From: an uncultured Ruminococcus sp.
Lineage (GTDB): Bacteria; Bacillota; Clostridia; Oscillospirales; Acutalibacteraceae
Direction of reading: 5' to 3'
DNA length: 6,635 bases
NCBI GenBank assembly: GCA_902802975.1
Contig: CADCOF010000027.1
Location: 1 to 6,635, forward strand
Shown: one piece after another, positions 1-5,599 of the stretch
How the letters are laid out: each line of letters starts with the position of its first letter
How positions within the stretch are numbered: the first letter of the stretch is position 1
The notes under the pieces: model-generated
Seen by the model: the letters and a program-made list of their open reading frames with translations, nothing else
What the model was told of the DNA's origin: nothing
The model's database searches: none
Position numbers and translations under genes: made by a program

Positions 1-19
1 ATTATAACAACAATAAATT

Positions 20-90
20 TGTGCAATGTGAAAAAGAATGATCGAAAGAAAATACTCGCAGCGAGTACTCATTGCACATTGCACATTGCT
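20..90. repeat. Heptamer repeat and inverted repeat around the clpC terminator
   Basis: Three consecutive heptamers CATTGCA, CATTGCA, CATTGCT occupy 70-90. An 11-bp inverted copy, TGTGCAATGTG at 20-30 against CACATTGCACA at 75-85, flanks the terminator hairpin, so the whole stretch could fold into one larger stem. Such short GCAATGT-type units look like low-complexity intergenic repeats. Whether they are dispersed in this genome cannot be judged from one window. Confidence 0.55.
45..67 (-). terminator. Probable terminator after clpC
   Basis: Read on the minus strand, the stem TACTCGC/GCGAGTA (53-67, arms meeting around a single base, so in practice about 6 bp with a 3-nt loop) is followed at once by TTTTCTTT (52 down to 45). 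It lies 33 nt beyond the clpC stop codon. The short stem and interrupted T-run make it modest, but position and orientation fit intrinsic termination of the ctsR operon. Confidence 0.5.
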
Positions 91-100
91 AATTCCTCAT

Positions 101-2539
101 TTACTCAAAAACGTACTCTCCGTCTTTAAGATCGCACTTGACCTTGCTGCCCTTCTTTATTGTGCCGTCAAGTATTTTCTCACTGATAGCATCTTCAATT
201 TTGGTCTGAATCGTGCGGCGCAGCGGTCTTGCACCGTATACATCGTCAAACCCCTCGTCTGCAAGCTTGTCTTTTACACTATCGGAAAATTCAACTTCAA
301 TATCCATTCCCTTCAGACGCTGTGCAAGAGTCTTGAGCATATTGCCCGCAATATCCTTGATTTCGTCGTGCGTCAGCTTGCTGAATACAATAACATCATC
401 GACTCTGTTCAAGAACTCAGGCTTGAACACCTTTTTTAGTTCCTTCAAAACAATATCTTTGATATCCTTGTTGTCGCTGTCTTCGTCGCTGTTTGCGAAG
501 CCCAGTCTCTTTCCCGTTTTATTTGTGATAAGCGACGCGCCGATATTTGACGTCATTACGATAACAGTGTTTTTGAAATCGACTGTCCTGCCCTGCGAAT
601 CTGTCAGTCTGCCGTCATCGAGTATCTGTAGAAGCATATTGAACACATCGGGGTGGGCTTTTTCGATCTCGTCGAACAGAATAACTGAGTACGGCTTTCT
701 GCGAACTTTCTCGGTCAGCTGTCCGCCCTCGTCAAAGCCGACATATCCCGGAGGCGAACCGATGAGCTTTGCTACCGTGTGCTTTTCCATATATTCCGAC
801 ATATCAAGGCGTATCATAGCGTCTTCGGTGCCGAACATCGTCTGCGCCAGTGCCTTTGTAAGCTCCGTCTTGCCAACGCCCGTGGGTCCCAGGAATATGA
901 ACGAACCTATGGGACGCTTCGGGTCTTTCAGTCCGACTCTGCCGCGCCTGATAGCTCTCGACACGCTTTCGACTGCCTCGCTCTGCCCTATTACTCTCTC
1001 GTGCAGCGTGTCTTCAAGTTTCAGAAGTCTTTGGCTTTCCTCTTCCGTCAGCTGCACTACAGGAACGCCTGTCCACATCGAAACTATCTTCGCTATATCC
1101 TCACTAGTGACTTCACCGCTGACCTTTCGGCTGCTCTCTTTCCATTCTGCTTTTATTTTGTCCTTTTGCTCCTTGAGCGACTTTATCTTATCTCTGATCT
1201 TTGCGCAGCGTTCAAACTCCTGCATATTAACTGCGCTCTCCATCTCAGCTTCCTGCTCTTTGATCTCGTTTTCGATCGTTTTCAGATCATCAGGCTCGGT
1301 GTATGCGTTCAAGCGAACTCTTGATGCCGCCTCGTCAACAAGATCGATAGCTTTATCGGGAAGATATCTGTCGTTGATATATCTCGATGAAAGTTTAACT
1401 GCCGCTTCGATAGCCTCATCAGTGATTTTTACTTTGTGATGAGCCTCGTATTTGTCGCGCAGACCTTTCAGTATTTCAACAGATTCCTCCTCGGACGGTT
1501 CGCCTACCGTTACAGGCTGAAAACGTCTTTCAAGCGCGGAATCCTTCTCGATGTATTTTCTGTACTCATTGAGCGTTGTCGCGCCGATGACCTGAAAATC
1601 GCCTCGTGCAAGACAAGGTTTGAGAATATTTGCCGCGTCGGTGCTGCCCTCGGACGAACCTGCGCCGACTATGGTATGCAGCTCATCTATGAACAGAATT
1701 ATATCGGACGAATTTTTCACTTCGTCAATGGCGTTTTTGATACGCTCTTCGAAATCGCCTCTGTACTTTGTGCCAGCGATCATGCCGGTGAGATCAAGCG
1801 AAAAGATGCGCTTATCTTTCAGAAGCTCCGGCACCTCGCCCTCTGCGATTCTGAGCGCAAGCCCCTCTGCAACCGCAGTTTTGCCCACGCCCGGTTCGCC
1901 TATCAGGCACGGGTTATTTTTTGTGCGTCTGGACAATATCTGCGTAACACGCTCTATTTCTTTTTCGCGTCCGATAACCGGGTCTATCTTGCCCTGTCTT
2001 GCAAGCGCGGTCAGGTCTCTTCCGAACTGCTCCAGTGTTCTTGTGGAGCCTTTACCTCTTCTTTTGCCTGTGCTGCCCTCTGAGCCTTCATTCTCTGCGC
2101 CGATATCCTTCATCAAAGCTTCGCGTATATCGTCGGGGTCGGTGCCAAGCTGTACAATTATCGCATAGGCGTAGCTGTCCTCGTCCTCAAGCAGTGCGAG
2201 CAAAAGGTGTTCCGTGCCGATGTAGCTTGTGTGAAGTAAGTTTTTCTCGGCAATCGCCAATTGAAGTGTGTGCTTTGCGCGCGGCGTAAAATCGTTCGGG
2301 TCGAGTTTTACGCTGCTGTTGCCTGTTCCCAGCTTCTCCTTGATCTGCTTTAGAACGCTGTCGTAATCTACATTTTTTTCTTCCAGAAGAAGTGCCGCCG
2401 CAGATGTGCCCTCTGCCAGTATTCCAAGAAGGATATGCTCCGAGCCTATCCACGTATGACCTAATTTTATCGCTTCTTCGATGCAGCTGTTTATGGCAAG
2501 ATTTGCTTTTTCCGAAAATCCTTGAAATTTGTATTTCAT
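101..2539 (-). CDS. clpC: ATP-dependent unfoldase ClpC (AAA+ partner of ClpP)
   Basis: Hexameric cytoplasmic AAA+ unfoldase that feeds misfolded and arginine-phosphorylated proteins to ClpP. The product is 812 residues, the usual full length. Order: two Clp-N repeats (about 4-145) with GSEH and GTEH, whose E34 and E110 align with the phosphoarginine-binding glutamates of Bacillus subtilis ClpC; a Lys/Gly-rich linker (150-168); first ATPase with Walker A GEPGVGKT (214-221) and Walker B ILFIDE (281-286); coiled middle domain with a UVR-like segment (about 425-462); second ATPase with Walker A GPTGVGKT (551-558) and Walker B VILFDE (619-624); an LGF tripeptide (679-681) at the ClpP-docking loop; sensor-2 GARPLRR (769-775). 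The ATG has SD GGGAGGT 7 nt upstream. It is last in the operon, about 350 nt after mcsB. The closest alternative, ClpE, is unlikely because the N-terminal zinc finger is absent. Confidence 0.97.
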   Translation of the reverse strand: MKYKFQGFSEKANLAINSCIEEAIKLGHTWIGSEHILLGILAEGTSAAALLLEEKNVDYDSVLKQIKEKLGTGNSSVKLDPNDFTPRAKHTLQLAIAEKNLLHTSYIGTEHLLLALLEDEDSYAYAIIVQLGTDPDDIREALMKDIGAENEGSEGSTGKRRGKGSTRTLEQFGRDLTALARQGKIDPVIGREKEIERVTQILSRRTKNNPCLIGEPGVGKTAVAEGLALRIAEGEVPELLKDKRIFSLDLTGMIAGTKYRGDFEERIKNAIDEVKNSSDIILFIDELHTIVGAGSSEGSTDAANILKPCLARGDFQVIGATTLNEYRKYIEKDSALERRFQPVTVGEPSEEESVEILKGLRDKYEAHHKVKITDEAIEAAVKLSSRYINDRYLPDKAIDLVDEAASRVRLNAYTEPDDLKTIENEIKEQEAEMESAVNMQEFERCAKIRDKIKSLKEQKDKIKAEWKESSRKVSGEVTSEDIAKIVSMWTGVPVVQLTEEESQRLLKLEDTLHERVIGQSEAVESVSRAIRRGRVGLKDPKRPIGSFIFLGPTGVGKTELTKALAQTMFGTEDAMIRLDMSEYMEKHTVAKLIGSPPGYVGFDEGGQLTEKVRRKPYSVILFDEIEKAHPDVFNMLLQILDDGRLTDSQGRTVDFKNTVIVMTSNIGASLITNKTGKRLGFANSDEDSDNKDIKDIVLKELKKVFKPEFLNRVDDVIVFSKLTHDEIKDIAGNMLKTLAQRLKGMDIEVEFSDSVKDKLADEGFDDVYGARPLRRTIQTKIEDAISEKILDGTIKKGSKVKCDLKDGEYVFE

Positions 2540-2554
2540 AATGTATACCTCCCT

Positions 2555-2584
2555 ATTATACTAATCGTTTAATTTTTGTATCAT
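2555..2584 (-). promoter_or_regulatory. Possible weak promoter directly before clpC
   Basis: On the minus strand a perfect TATAAT (2560 down to 2555) has ATGATA (2584 down to 2579; 4 of 6 matches to TTGACA) 18 nt upstream. The predicted start, near 2548, would fall inside the Shine-Dalgarno GGGAGGT (2553-2547), leaving a leader of about 9 nt without the full ribosome site. That argues for chance resemblance or a poor internal promoter. No CtsR box is present here. Confidence 0.25.
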
Positions 2585-2617
2585 TTTCTTGTCGAGCGCA
2601 GGCGAAAAAGTTTCTGT

Positions 2618-2649
2618 TTGTGTGGAGTTTGTGTGGAGTCTGTGTGAGT
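2618..2649. repeat. 11-bp tandem repeat, about 2.9 copies
   Basis: TTGTGTGGAGT occurs twice exactly (2618-2628, 2629-2639), followed by the degenerate CTGTGTGAGT (2640-2649). It lies in the untranslated gap ahead of clpC. The function is unknown; replication slippage is the simplest origin. Confidence 0.7.
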
Positions 2650-2694
2650 ACTGCATTTTCCCGCATGGGCACCATCAGAAATCACCCACCAGCC

Positions 2695-2739
2695 GGCACA
2701 TTGGATTCGTCTTGCTTACGCTCGCCGAATCCTCGTGCC
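2695..2739. repeat. 45-nt imperfect palindrome in the mcsB-clpC gap
   Basis: Outer arms GGCAC (2695-2699) and GTGCC (2735-2739) and inner arms GGATTCG (2703-2709) and CGAATCC (2726-2732) give a 12-bp stem interrupted by a 3/2-nt internal loop, with a 16-nt apical loop. No T-run follows on either strand, so it is not a standard terminator. It could be a mobile palindromic repeat or a structured part of the polycistronic mRNA. Confidence 0.6.
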
Positions 2740-2835
2740 TACTTTTTATTAACGCCGGTCACGTTTTTTGTGCTGCGCACATTATTATTTTTACTATTTG
2801 CATGCTTTACTTTTTCTCCTACATCTGCTTTTCCA

Positions 2836-2880
2836 CTGGGGCACTGCCCCAGACCCCGCCCGCTTTTTGAAAAAAGCGGG
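2836..2880. repeat. Adjacent GC-rich hairpins just after mcsB
   Basis: Hairpin one is CTGGGGC/GCCCCAG with loop ACT (2836-2852). Hairpin two is CCCGCTTTTT/AAAAAGCGGG (2859-2880), a perfect 10-bp inverted repeat with a 2-nt centre. They begin 10 nt downstream of the mcsB stop. In the minus direction hairpin two is followed by CGGGGTC rather than a T-run, so this is not a canonical intrinsic terminator, although it may attenuate, pause or protect the mRNA. The style recalls dispersed intergenic palindromes of clostridial genomes (inference). Confidence 0.6.
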
Positions 2881-2889
2881 GCAAAAACT

Positions 2890-3918
2890 TTAATCGCGCT
2901 CTACTAGATTTCTTATTACATTTGCTCTTAATGCGTCTCTCTCGCTCGCAGTCAATTCCTTTCCCACGCTCTGCATTAACGTCGCCGGCTGTATTTCCAC
3001 AAACAACCTGTTGATCGTCTCAAGATCAATGTCTTTTATCAGCCCCGCCGTTATGCCAAAACGCACTCTCGAAAGCATCTTCTGCGCTTCCGCACAGTCA
3101 ATAAGTCTTGCGCTTCTCAATATTCCCAACGCACGATATATTTTGTCTTGTATCTCGATTCTGGGCGCAAGCTTTTCTCTGTATGACAGTTCCTGTGCGA
3201 TAAGTCTTTCTGTTATGCTGCGCAGATTCTCAATCGCTGTTTTTTCGCTTATTCCAAGCGTGATCTGATTTGACAGCTGATACATATCTGCTACCGGCTC
3301 GCTGCCTTCACCGTATGCACCTCTGATGGCAATTCCAAGCTTTGACAAGTTTTCGCCCATCTTTCTCATGACTTTGGCTTCGGTCAATGCGGGAAGATGC
3401 AGCATTACCGACGCCCTCATGCCTGTGCCGAGGTTTGTCGGGCATTGAGTCAGATATCCGAGCGTATCCGAGAACGCGAATTTCAGCCTCTCGTCAAGCA
3501 GAGTGTCTATCCGGCTCGCCTGCTCGTAAGCGCGATCAAGGTCGAAGCCCTCGCACATCACCTGCAGTCGCACATGATCTTCTTCATTGACCATGATAGA
3601 CACGCTTTCATCGTCAAGCAGAAGGAGAGATTTTGTACCCTTTGCGGAAATAAACTCAGGGCTTACCAAATGACGTTCAACAAGAGAAACGCGCTCGCCC
3701 ATAGGTATATTATCCACATCTATACATGAAAATCTTGGCGAAATAACGGAGCCGGAATTTAAAACTGCATCTTTTACTTTTTCAGCGATACGGACTCTGA
3801 GATCGTCCGAACATCTTGCGGGGAACGGAAACTCCTCAAGATTTCGCGCCAGCCTGATTCTGGTGCTGATAACAACGCTGCCGTTTTTTCCGTTTTTCTC
3901 ATACCACTTTTTATCCAT
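2890..3918 (-). CDS. mcsB: Protein-arginine kinase McsB
   Basis: Phosphorylates arginine side chains on proteins with ATP, inactivating CtsR and tagging damaged proteins for ClpC-ClpP. The product is 342 residues, close to the usual 350-360. It shows the phosphagen/guanidino kinase fold motifs: STRIRLARNL (18-27), NEEDHVR (111-117, acidic catalytic region), CPTNLGTGMR (159-168, including the conserved Cys159) and RGAYGEGSEP (199-208, nucleotide-binding loop). There is no substrate-specificity N-terminal domain of the kind found in free-arginine kinases, which separates McsB from metabolic phosphagen kinases. Near the C-terminus RDALRA (327-332) matches the RDxxRA allosteric phosphoarginine-binding motif described for McsB. 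The ATG lies 2 nt after the mcsA stop, with SD GGGGAGG inside the mcsA 3' end, so the two are probably translationally coupled; McsA is the known activator of McsB. Confidence 0.96.
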   Translation of the reverse strand: MDKKWYEKNGKNGSVVISTRIRLARNLEEFPFPARCSDDLRVRIAEKVKDAVLNSGSVISPRFSCIDVDNIPMGERVSLVERHLVSPEFISAKGTKSLLLLDDESVSIMVNEEDHVRLQVMCEGFDLDRAYEQASRIDTLLDERLKFAFSDTLGYLTQCPTNLGTGMRASVMLHLPALTEAKVMRKMGENLSKLGIAIRGAYGEGSEPVADMYQLSNQITLGISEKTAIENLRSITERLIAQELSYREKLAPRIEIQDKIYRALGILRSARLIDCAEAQKMLSRVRFGITAGLIKDIDLETINRLFVEIQPATLMQSVGKELTASERDALRANVIRNLVERD

Positions 3919-3920
3919 GA

Positions 3921-4469
3921 CTAAGCCTCCCCTTCGCTCTTTTTGCTGTCAATACGGGCTTTTATTGCATTGATTCTGTCTCTGAGTGCCGCTGCCTGTT
4001 CAAACGCCTGAGTTTTTATTGCCTCTTGCAGCTGAGTCTGCAGCGTCTCAAGTTCGGTTTTTTCTGCCTTAACGGGAATATCTTTAGCCGCCTGACCGCT
4101 TTCAAGTCTCGCAGTGCGCAGACGCTTGCCGGTATGGACAGTGTTTCCGTGAATACGCTTTATCGAGGGCAGAAGTCTCTCATAGAACGTGTCGTAGCAT
4201 TTTGCGCAGCCGACCTTGCCGCTTTTTGATATTTGCGAGAAAGTCGCGCCGCAGCCCTCGCATTTTACTTCTTTGGCGAGCGCGTTCATAGACGGCATAC
4301 CCAAGAAGCTGCTCATCATATCAGCAATATTCGGGAACGGGTCGATACTTGTTTTGAAGCCCATTTTAGCTGCGCATTCGCTGCAAAGGTCCATTTCGGT
4401 CAGCTTTCCGTTAATGATCTGTTTTATATGTGTATTAGCCTGATTAGTTTTACATTTTTGACACAACAT
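3921..4469 (-). CDS. mcsA: McsA, zinc-binding activator of McsB
   Basis: Cytoplasmic adaptor that activates the McsB arginine kinase and takes part in CtsR and ClpC control. The product is 182 residues with eight cysteines in four CxxC pairs (C3/C6, C29/C32, C70/C73, C88/C91), enough for two structural zinc sites. These are followed by the conserved IHGNTVHTGKR (106-116) and a C-terminal UVR-type helical segment (about 138-173, with FEQAAALRDRI). The start is set at the ATG of MLCQKC because an AAGGAG ribosome site (4482-4477) sits 7 nt upstream and family members begin just before the first CxxC; the in-frame TTG at 4493 would lie upstream of that site. The gene starts 4 nt after the ctsR stop, in operon order ctsR-mcsA-mcsB. 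Confidence 0.95.
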   Translation of the reverse strand: MLCQKCKTNQANTHIKQIINGKLTEMDLCSECAAKMGFKTSIDPFPNIADMMSSFLGMPSMNALAKEVKCEGCGATFSQISKSGKVGCAKCYDTFYERLLPSIKRIHGNTVHTGKRLRTARLESGQAAKDIPVKAEKTELETLQTQLQEAIKTQAFEQAAALRDRINAIKARIDSKKSEGEA

Positions 4470-4473
4470 AATA

Positions 4474-4938
4474 TCACTCCTTCGAAATTGCAAGCAGCAT
4501 ATTTTTGAATATTGCCGCTCTCATAACGTCACGTTTTTCGGGTTCGATCACTTTGTACGCCTGATCGCTCAACGCTGCCGACATAAGCCTTGCGCAGGTT
4601 ACGTCAATCAGTCGGCGCGCCAACAGCTCTGCTATGATATTCTGCGCGCTGTTTGCGTCGATAGCCGAACCGATACTCTGCATTACATGCTGCAGTGCGG
4701 ACACTTTATCCATACTTATTCGTGTGATCTTGATATATCCGCCGCCGCCTCGTCTGCTTTCCACGATATAGCCTTGTTCCGGCGTAAAGCGTGACGTGAT
4801 CACATAATTGATCTGCGACGGCACGCACCCGATCTCCTCGGCAAGCTCGTTTCGCTTTATTGTTGCGGACGAATTCGACGCGCTGTCCTCCTCCAGCATA
4901 TCCATTATATATTGGGCTATAAGATCGCTTATTCGCAT
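4474..4938 (-). CDS. ctsR: Transcriptional repressor CtsR (class III heat shock)
   Basis: Dimeric winged-helix repressor of clp genes that binds GTCAAA direct repeats and is released by heat and by McsB. The product is 154 residues, the family norm. The N-terminus ISDLIAQYI leads into the HTH region with CVPSQINYVI (38-47), R50 and the wing loop RRGGGGYI (62-69); by alignment R29, R50 and R63 correspond to the DNA-contacting arginines R28, R49 and R62 of Geobacillus CtsR. The C-terminal four-helix domain ends with EKRDVMRAAI, containing an RDxxRA motif (136-141). The start is the ATG at 4938, with SD GAGGTGA (4950-4944) 5 nt upstream. An in-frame GTG at 4947 lies inside that SD and is rejected. 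First gene of the operon and autoregulated through the boxes just upstream. Confidence 0.96.
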   Translation of the reverse strand: MRISDLIAQYIMDMLEEDSASNSSATIKRNELAEEIGCVPSQINYVITSRFTPEQGYIVESRRGGGGYIKITRISMDKVSALQHVMQSIGSAIDANSAQNIIAELLARRLIDVTCARLMSAALSDQAYKVIEPEKRDVMRAAIFKNMLLAISKE

Positions 4939-4968
4939 CACGCTCACCTCACTTTCACTGATTTACTT

Positions 4969-4985
4969 TTTGACTTTGTTTGACT
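4969..4985 (-). promoter_or_regulatory. CtsR operator box A
   Basis: On the minus strand this reads AGTCAAA-CAA-AGTCAAA, two heptads with a 3-nt spacer. It matches the known CtsR site, (A/G)GTCAAA-NAN-(A/G)GTCAAA, at every defined base. It lies in the ctsR 5' untranslated region, downstream of the predicted start, where bound repressor would block elongation or promoter clearance. Confidence 0.9.
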
Positions 4986-4996
4986 TTAACTTTGTC

Positions 4997-5013
4997 TTTG
5001 ACTTTCTTTGACT
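4997..5013 (-). promoter_or_regulatory. CtsR operator box B
   Basis: On the minus strand this reads AGTCAAA-GAA-AGTCAAA, a full match to the CtsR consensus. It starts about 5 nt downstream of the predicted transcription start. Its 5' edge is 28 bp (under three helical turns) from that of box A, so two CtsR dimers could sit on roughly the same face. Confidence 0.92.
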
Positions 5014-5024
5014 TTACGATTATT

Positions 5025-5053
5025 ATTATATCCATTTAGTCAGAAAAAGTCAA
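5025..5053 (-). promoter_or_regulatory. Sigma-A promoter of ctsR-mcsA-mcsB-clpC
   Basis: On the minus strand TTGACT (-35, 5053-5048, 5 of 6 matches) and TATAAT (-10, 5030-5025, 6 of 6) are separated by exactly 17 nt. Transcription should begin near 5018, giving a leader of about 80 nt before the ctsR ATG. The strong promoter, with operators immediately on both sides, fits repression-controlled heat-shock expression. Confidence 0.85.
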
Positions 5054-5070
5054 AATCAAATAAGGTCAAA
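5054..5070 (+). promoter_or_regulatory. CtsR operator box C, opposite orientation
   Basis: On the plus strand this reads AATCAAA-TAA-GGTCAAA, one mismatch in the first heptad compared with the CtsR consensus. It abuts the ctsR -35 hexamer (5048-5053), which itself lies in another AGTCAAA heptad (5048-5054). It is inverted relative to boxes A and B. CtsR bound here would contact the -35 region. Confidence 0.65.
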
Positions 5071-5274
5071 TTCCCGAATTACAGCAGCTTAGCTCCAATT
5101 TTCTAACTAAATCTAAGTTTATCTCAATTAATCATGAATTTTTGATGTATAATATTCACTATAACTTTTTTACTCATTTATGCAAATTCCGGCGGTGTCC
5201 GGTTCAACAGGCTTATCTTCAGCCAGCAGGGAGAGACACACTCTCTTTACTCTTTATTTTCTTTATTTCTTTGT
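5071..5274. other. AT-rich intergenic DNA, nothing assignable
   Basis: This lies between the CtsR boxes and the tandem repeat. A TATAAT occurs on the plus strand at 5148-5153, but no acceptable -35 sits 16-18 nt upstream and the next start codon with a ribosome site is about 450 nt away. A small hairpin GAGAG/CTCTC (5231-5245) precedes a T-rich run (5246-5272). The open frame starting at 5142 has no ribosome site and runs into the tandem repeat. I see no gene here. Confidence 0.5.
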
Positions 5275-5384
5275 CCGGTCTCCGTGACGGTGGTCCCCCC
5301 GGTCTCCGTGACGGTACTCCCCCGGTCTCTGTGACGGTACTCCCCCCGGTCTCCGTGACGGTACTCCTCCGGTCTCTGTGACGG
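5275..5384. repeat. 23/24-bp GC-rich tandem repeat, about 4.7 copies
   Basis: Units begin with CCGGTCTC at 5275, 5299, 5322, 5346 and 5369, giving successive lengths 24, 23, 24, 23 and a final partial copy. The core of each is CCGGTCTCCGTGACGG followed by a TACTCCCC-like tail. Units 3 and 5 carry CTGT in place of CCGT, which keeps a G-U pair possible within the short CCGTGACGG palindrome. The changing unit length shifts the reading frame from copy to copy, so it is not a protein repeat. There are no unique spacers, so it is not CRISPR. Confidence 0.85.
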
Positions 5385-5466
5385 GTGTTACATCCGTCTT
5401 ATCCGCCGGTGGTATGCAAGCCCCATGTGAGCTTTTTACCTAAAACAGCTGCGCAAAAACTCAAAA

Positions 5467-5478
5467 AAGAACGTTCTT
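5467..5478. promoter_or_regulatory. 12-bp perfect palindrome, possible operator
   Basis: AAGAACGTTCTT is a perfect 12-bp palindrome lying 16 nt upstream of the predicted -35 of the PHP gene. Position and symmetry suit a repressor or activator site, but I cannot name the factor. The LexA arrangement GAAC-N4-GTTC is not met because the half-sites abut. Confidence 0.35.
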
Positions 5479-5494
5479 AATTCTTTTTAGTTGC

Positions 5495-5523
5495 TTGAAA
5501 AGAATTTAGAAATGTGTTAAAAT
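5495..5523 (+). promoter_or_regulatory. Promoter of the PHP-domain gene
   Basis: TTGAAA (5495-5500, 5 of 6 matches), a 17-nt spacer and TAAAAT (5518-5523, 5 of 6), with an extended -10 TGT at 5515-5517. The start is expected near 5530, giving a leader of about 70 nt. The leader contains an imperfect hairpin, CCGCTTTGC/GCAAGTCGG (5547-5572), before the ribosome site. Confidence 0.75.
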
Positions 5524-5599
5524 ATACATAATGTAAAGATTTTATGCCGCTTTGCGCCTAGCTGCAAGTCGGACTTTTCAACGGAAAGAGGTAATGCTA

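Larger units (their letters stand above)
2540..2889. other. 350-nt non-coding gap between mcsB and clpC
   Basis: No convincing gene is present; the plus-strand open frames (2589-2870, 2620-2907) have no recognisable domain and no ribosome site. The stretch holds, in minus-strand order, two GC-rich hairpins (2880-2836), an AT-rich segment, a 45-nt imperfect palindrome (2739-2695), an 11-bp tandem repeat (2649-2618) and the clpC ribosome site. No TTTGAC/GTCAAA heptad was found, so CtsR control of clpC would have to come from the promoter ahead of ctsR by read-through. Confidence 0.7.

Noticed and set aside
213..1439. Long 408-codon plus-strand open frame opposite clpC
   Set aside because: It is antisense to the conserved clpC coding frame, is Ser/Leu-rich without a domain, and has no ribosome site; typical shadow of a well-biased gene. 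The frames at 779-1324, 1436-2083 and 1620-2168 are rejected for the same reason.
2187..2453. Minus-strand open frame inside clpC
   Set aside because: Out of frame within the Clp-N region, composition driven by clpC codons, no recognisable product.
2589..2907. Overlapping plus-strand frames in the mcsB-clpC gap that look membrane-like
   Set aside because: Hydrophobicity comes from T-rich DNA; the two frames overlap each other, pass through palindromes, and lack ribosome sites and homology that I can recognise.
4939..4947. GTG start for ctsR three codons upstream
   Set aside because: The GTG lies inside the Shine-Dalgarno GAGGTGA that serves the ATG at 4938, and family members begin near ISD.
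4948..5100. HrcA CIRCE element
   Set aside because: No TTAGCACTC-N9-GAGTGCTAA pattern is found; the heat-shock control visible is CtsR type only.
5180..5230. tRNA-like GGTTCAA loop
   Set aside because: No acceptor or anticodon stems can be built around it and no discriminator end follows at the right distance.
5142..5381. 79-codon frame ending in Gly-Leu-Arg-Asp and Val-Ser-Val-Thr repeats
   Set aside because: The TTG start has no Shine-Dalgarno, and the 23/24-bp repeat changes frame between copies, so the apparent peptide repeat is an artefact.
5275..5384. CRISPR array
   Set aside because: Units are directly adjacent with no variable spacers of 30 or more nt and no cas genes.
5467..5478. 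LexA/SOS box
   Set aside because: The half-sites GAAC and GTTC abut instead of being separated by 4 nt, and there is no SOS gene here.
5552..5599. Upstream starts for the PHP gene (TTG 5552, ATG 5594)
   Set aside because: The TTG lacks a ribosome site; the ATG at 5594 is only 2 nt from AGAGG, while the ATG at 5600 has 8-nt spacing and places DLHxH at the N-terminus as usual.
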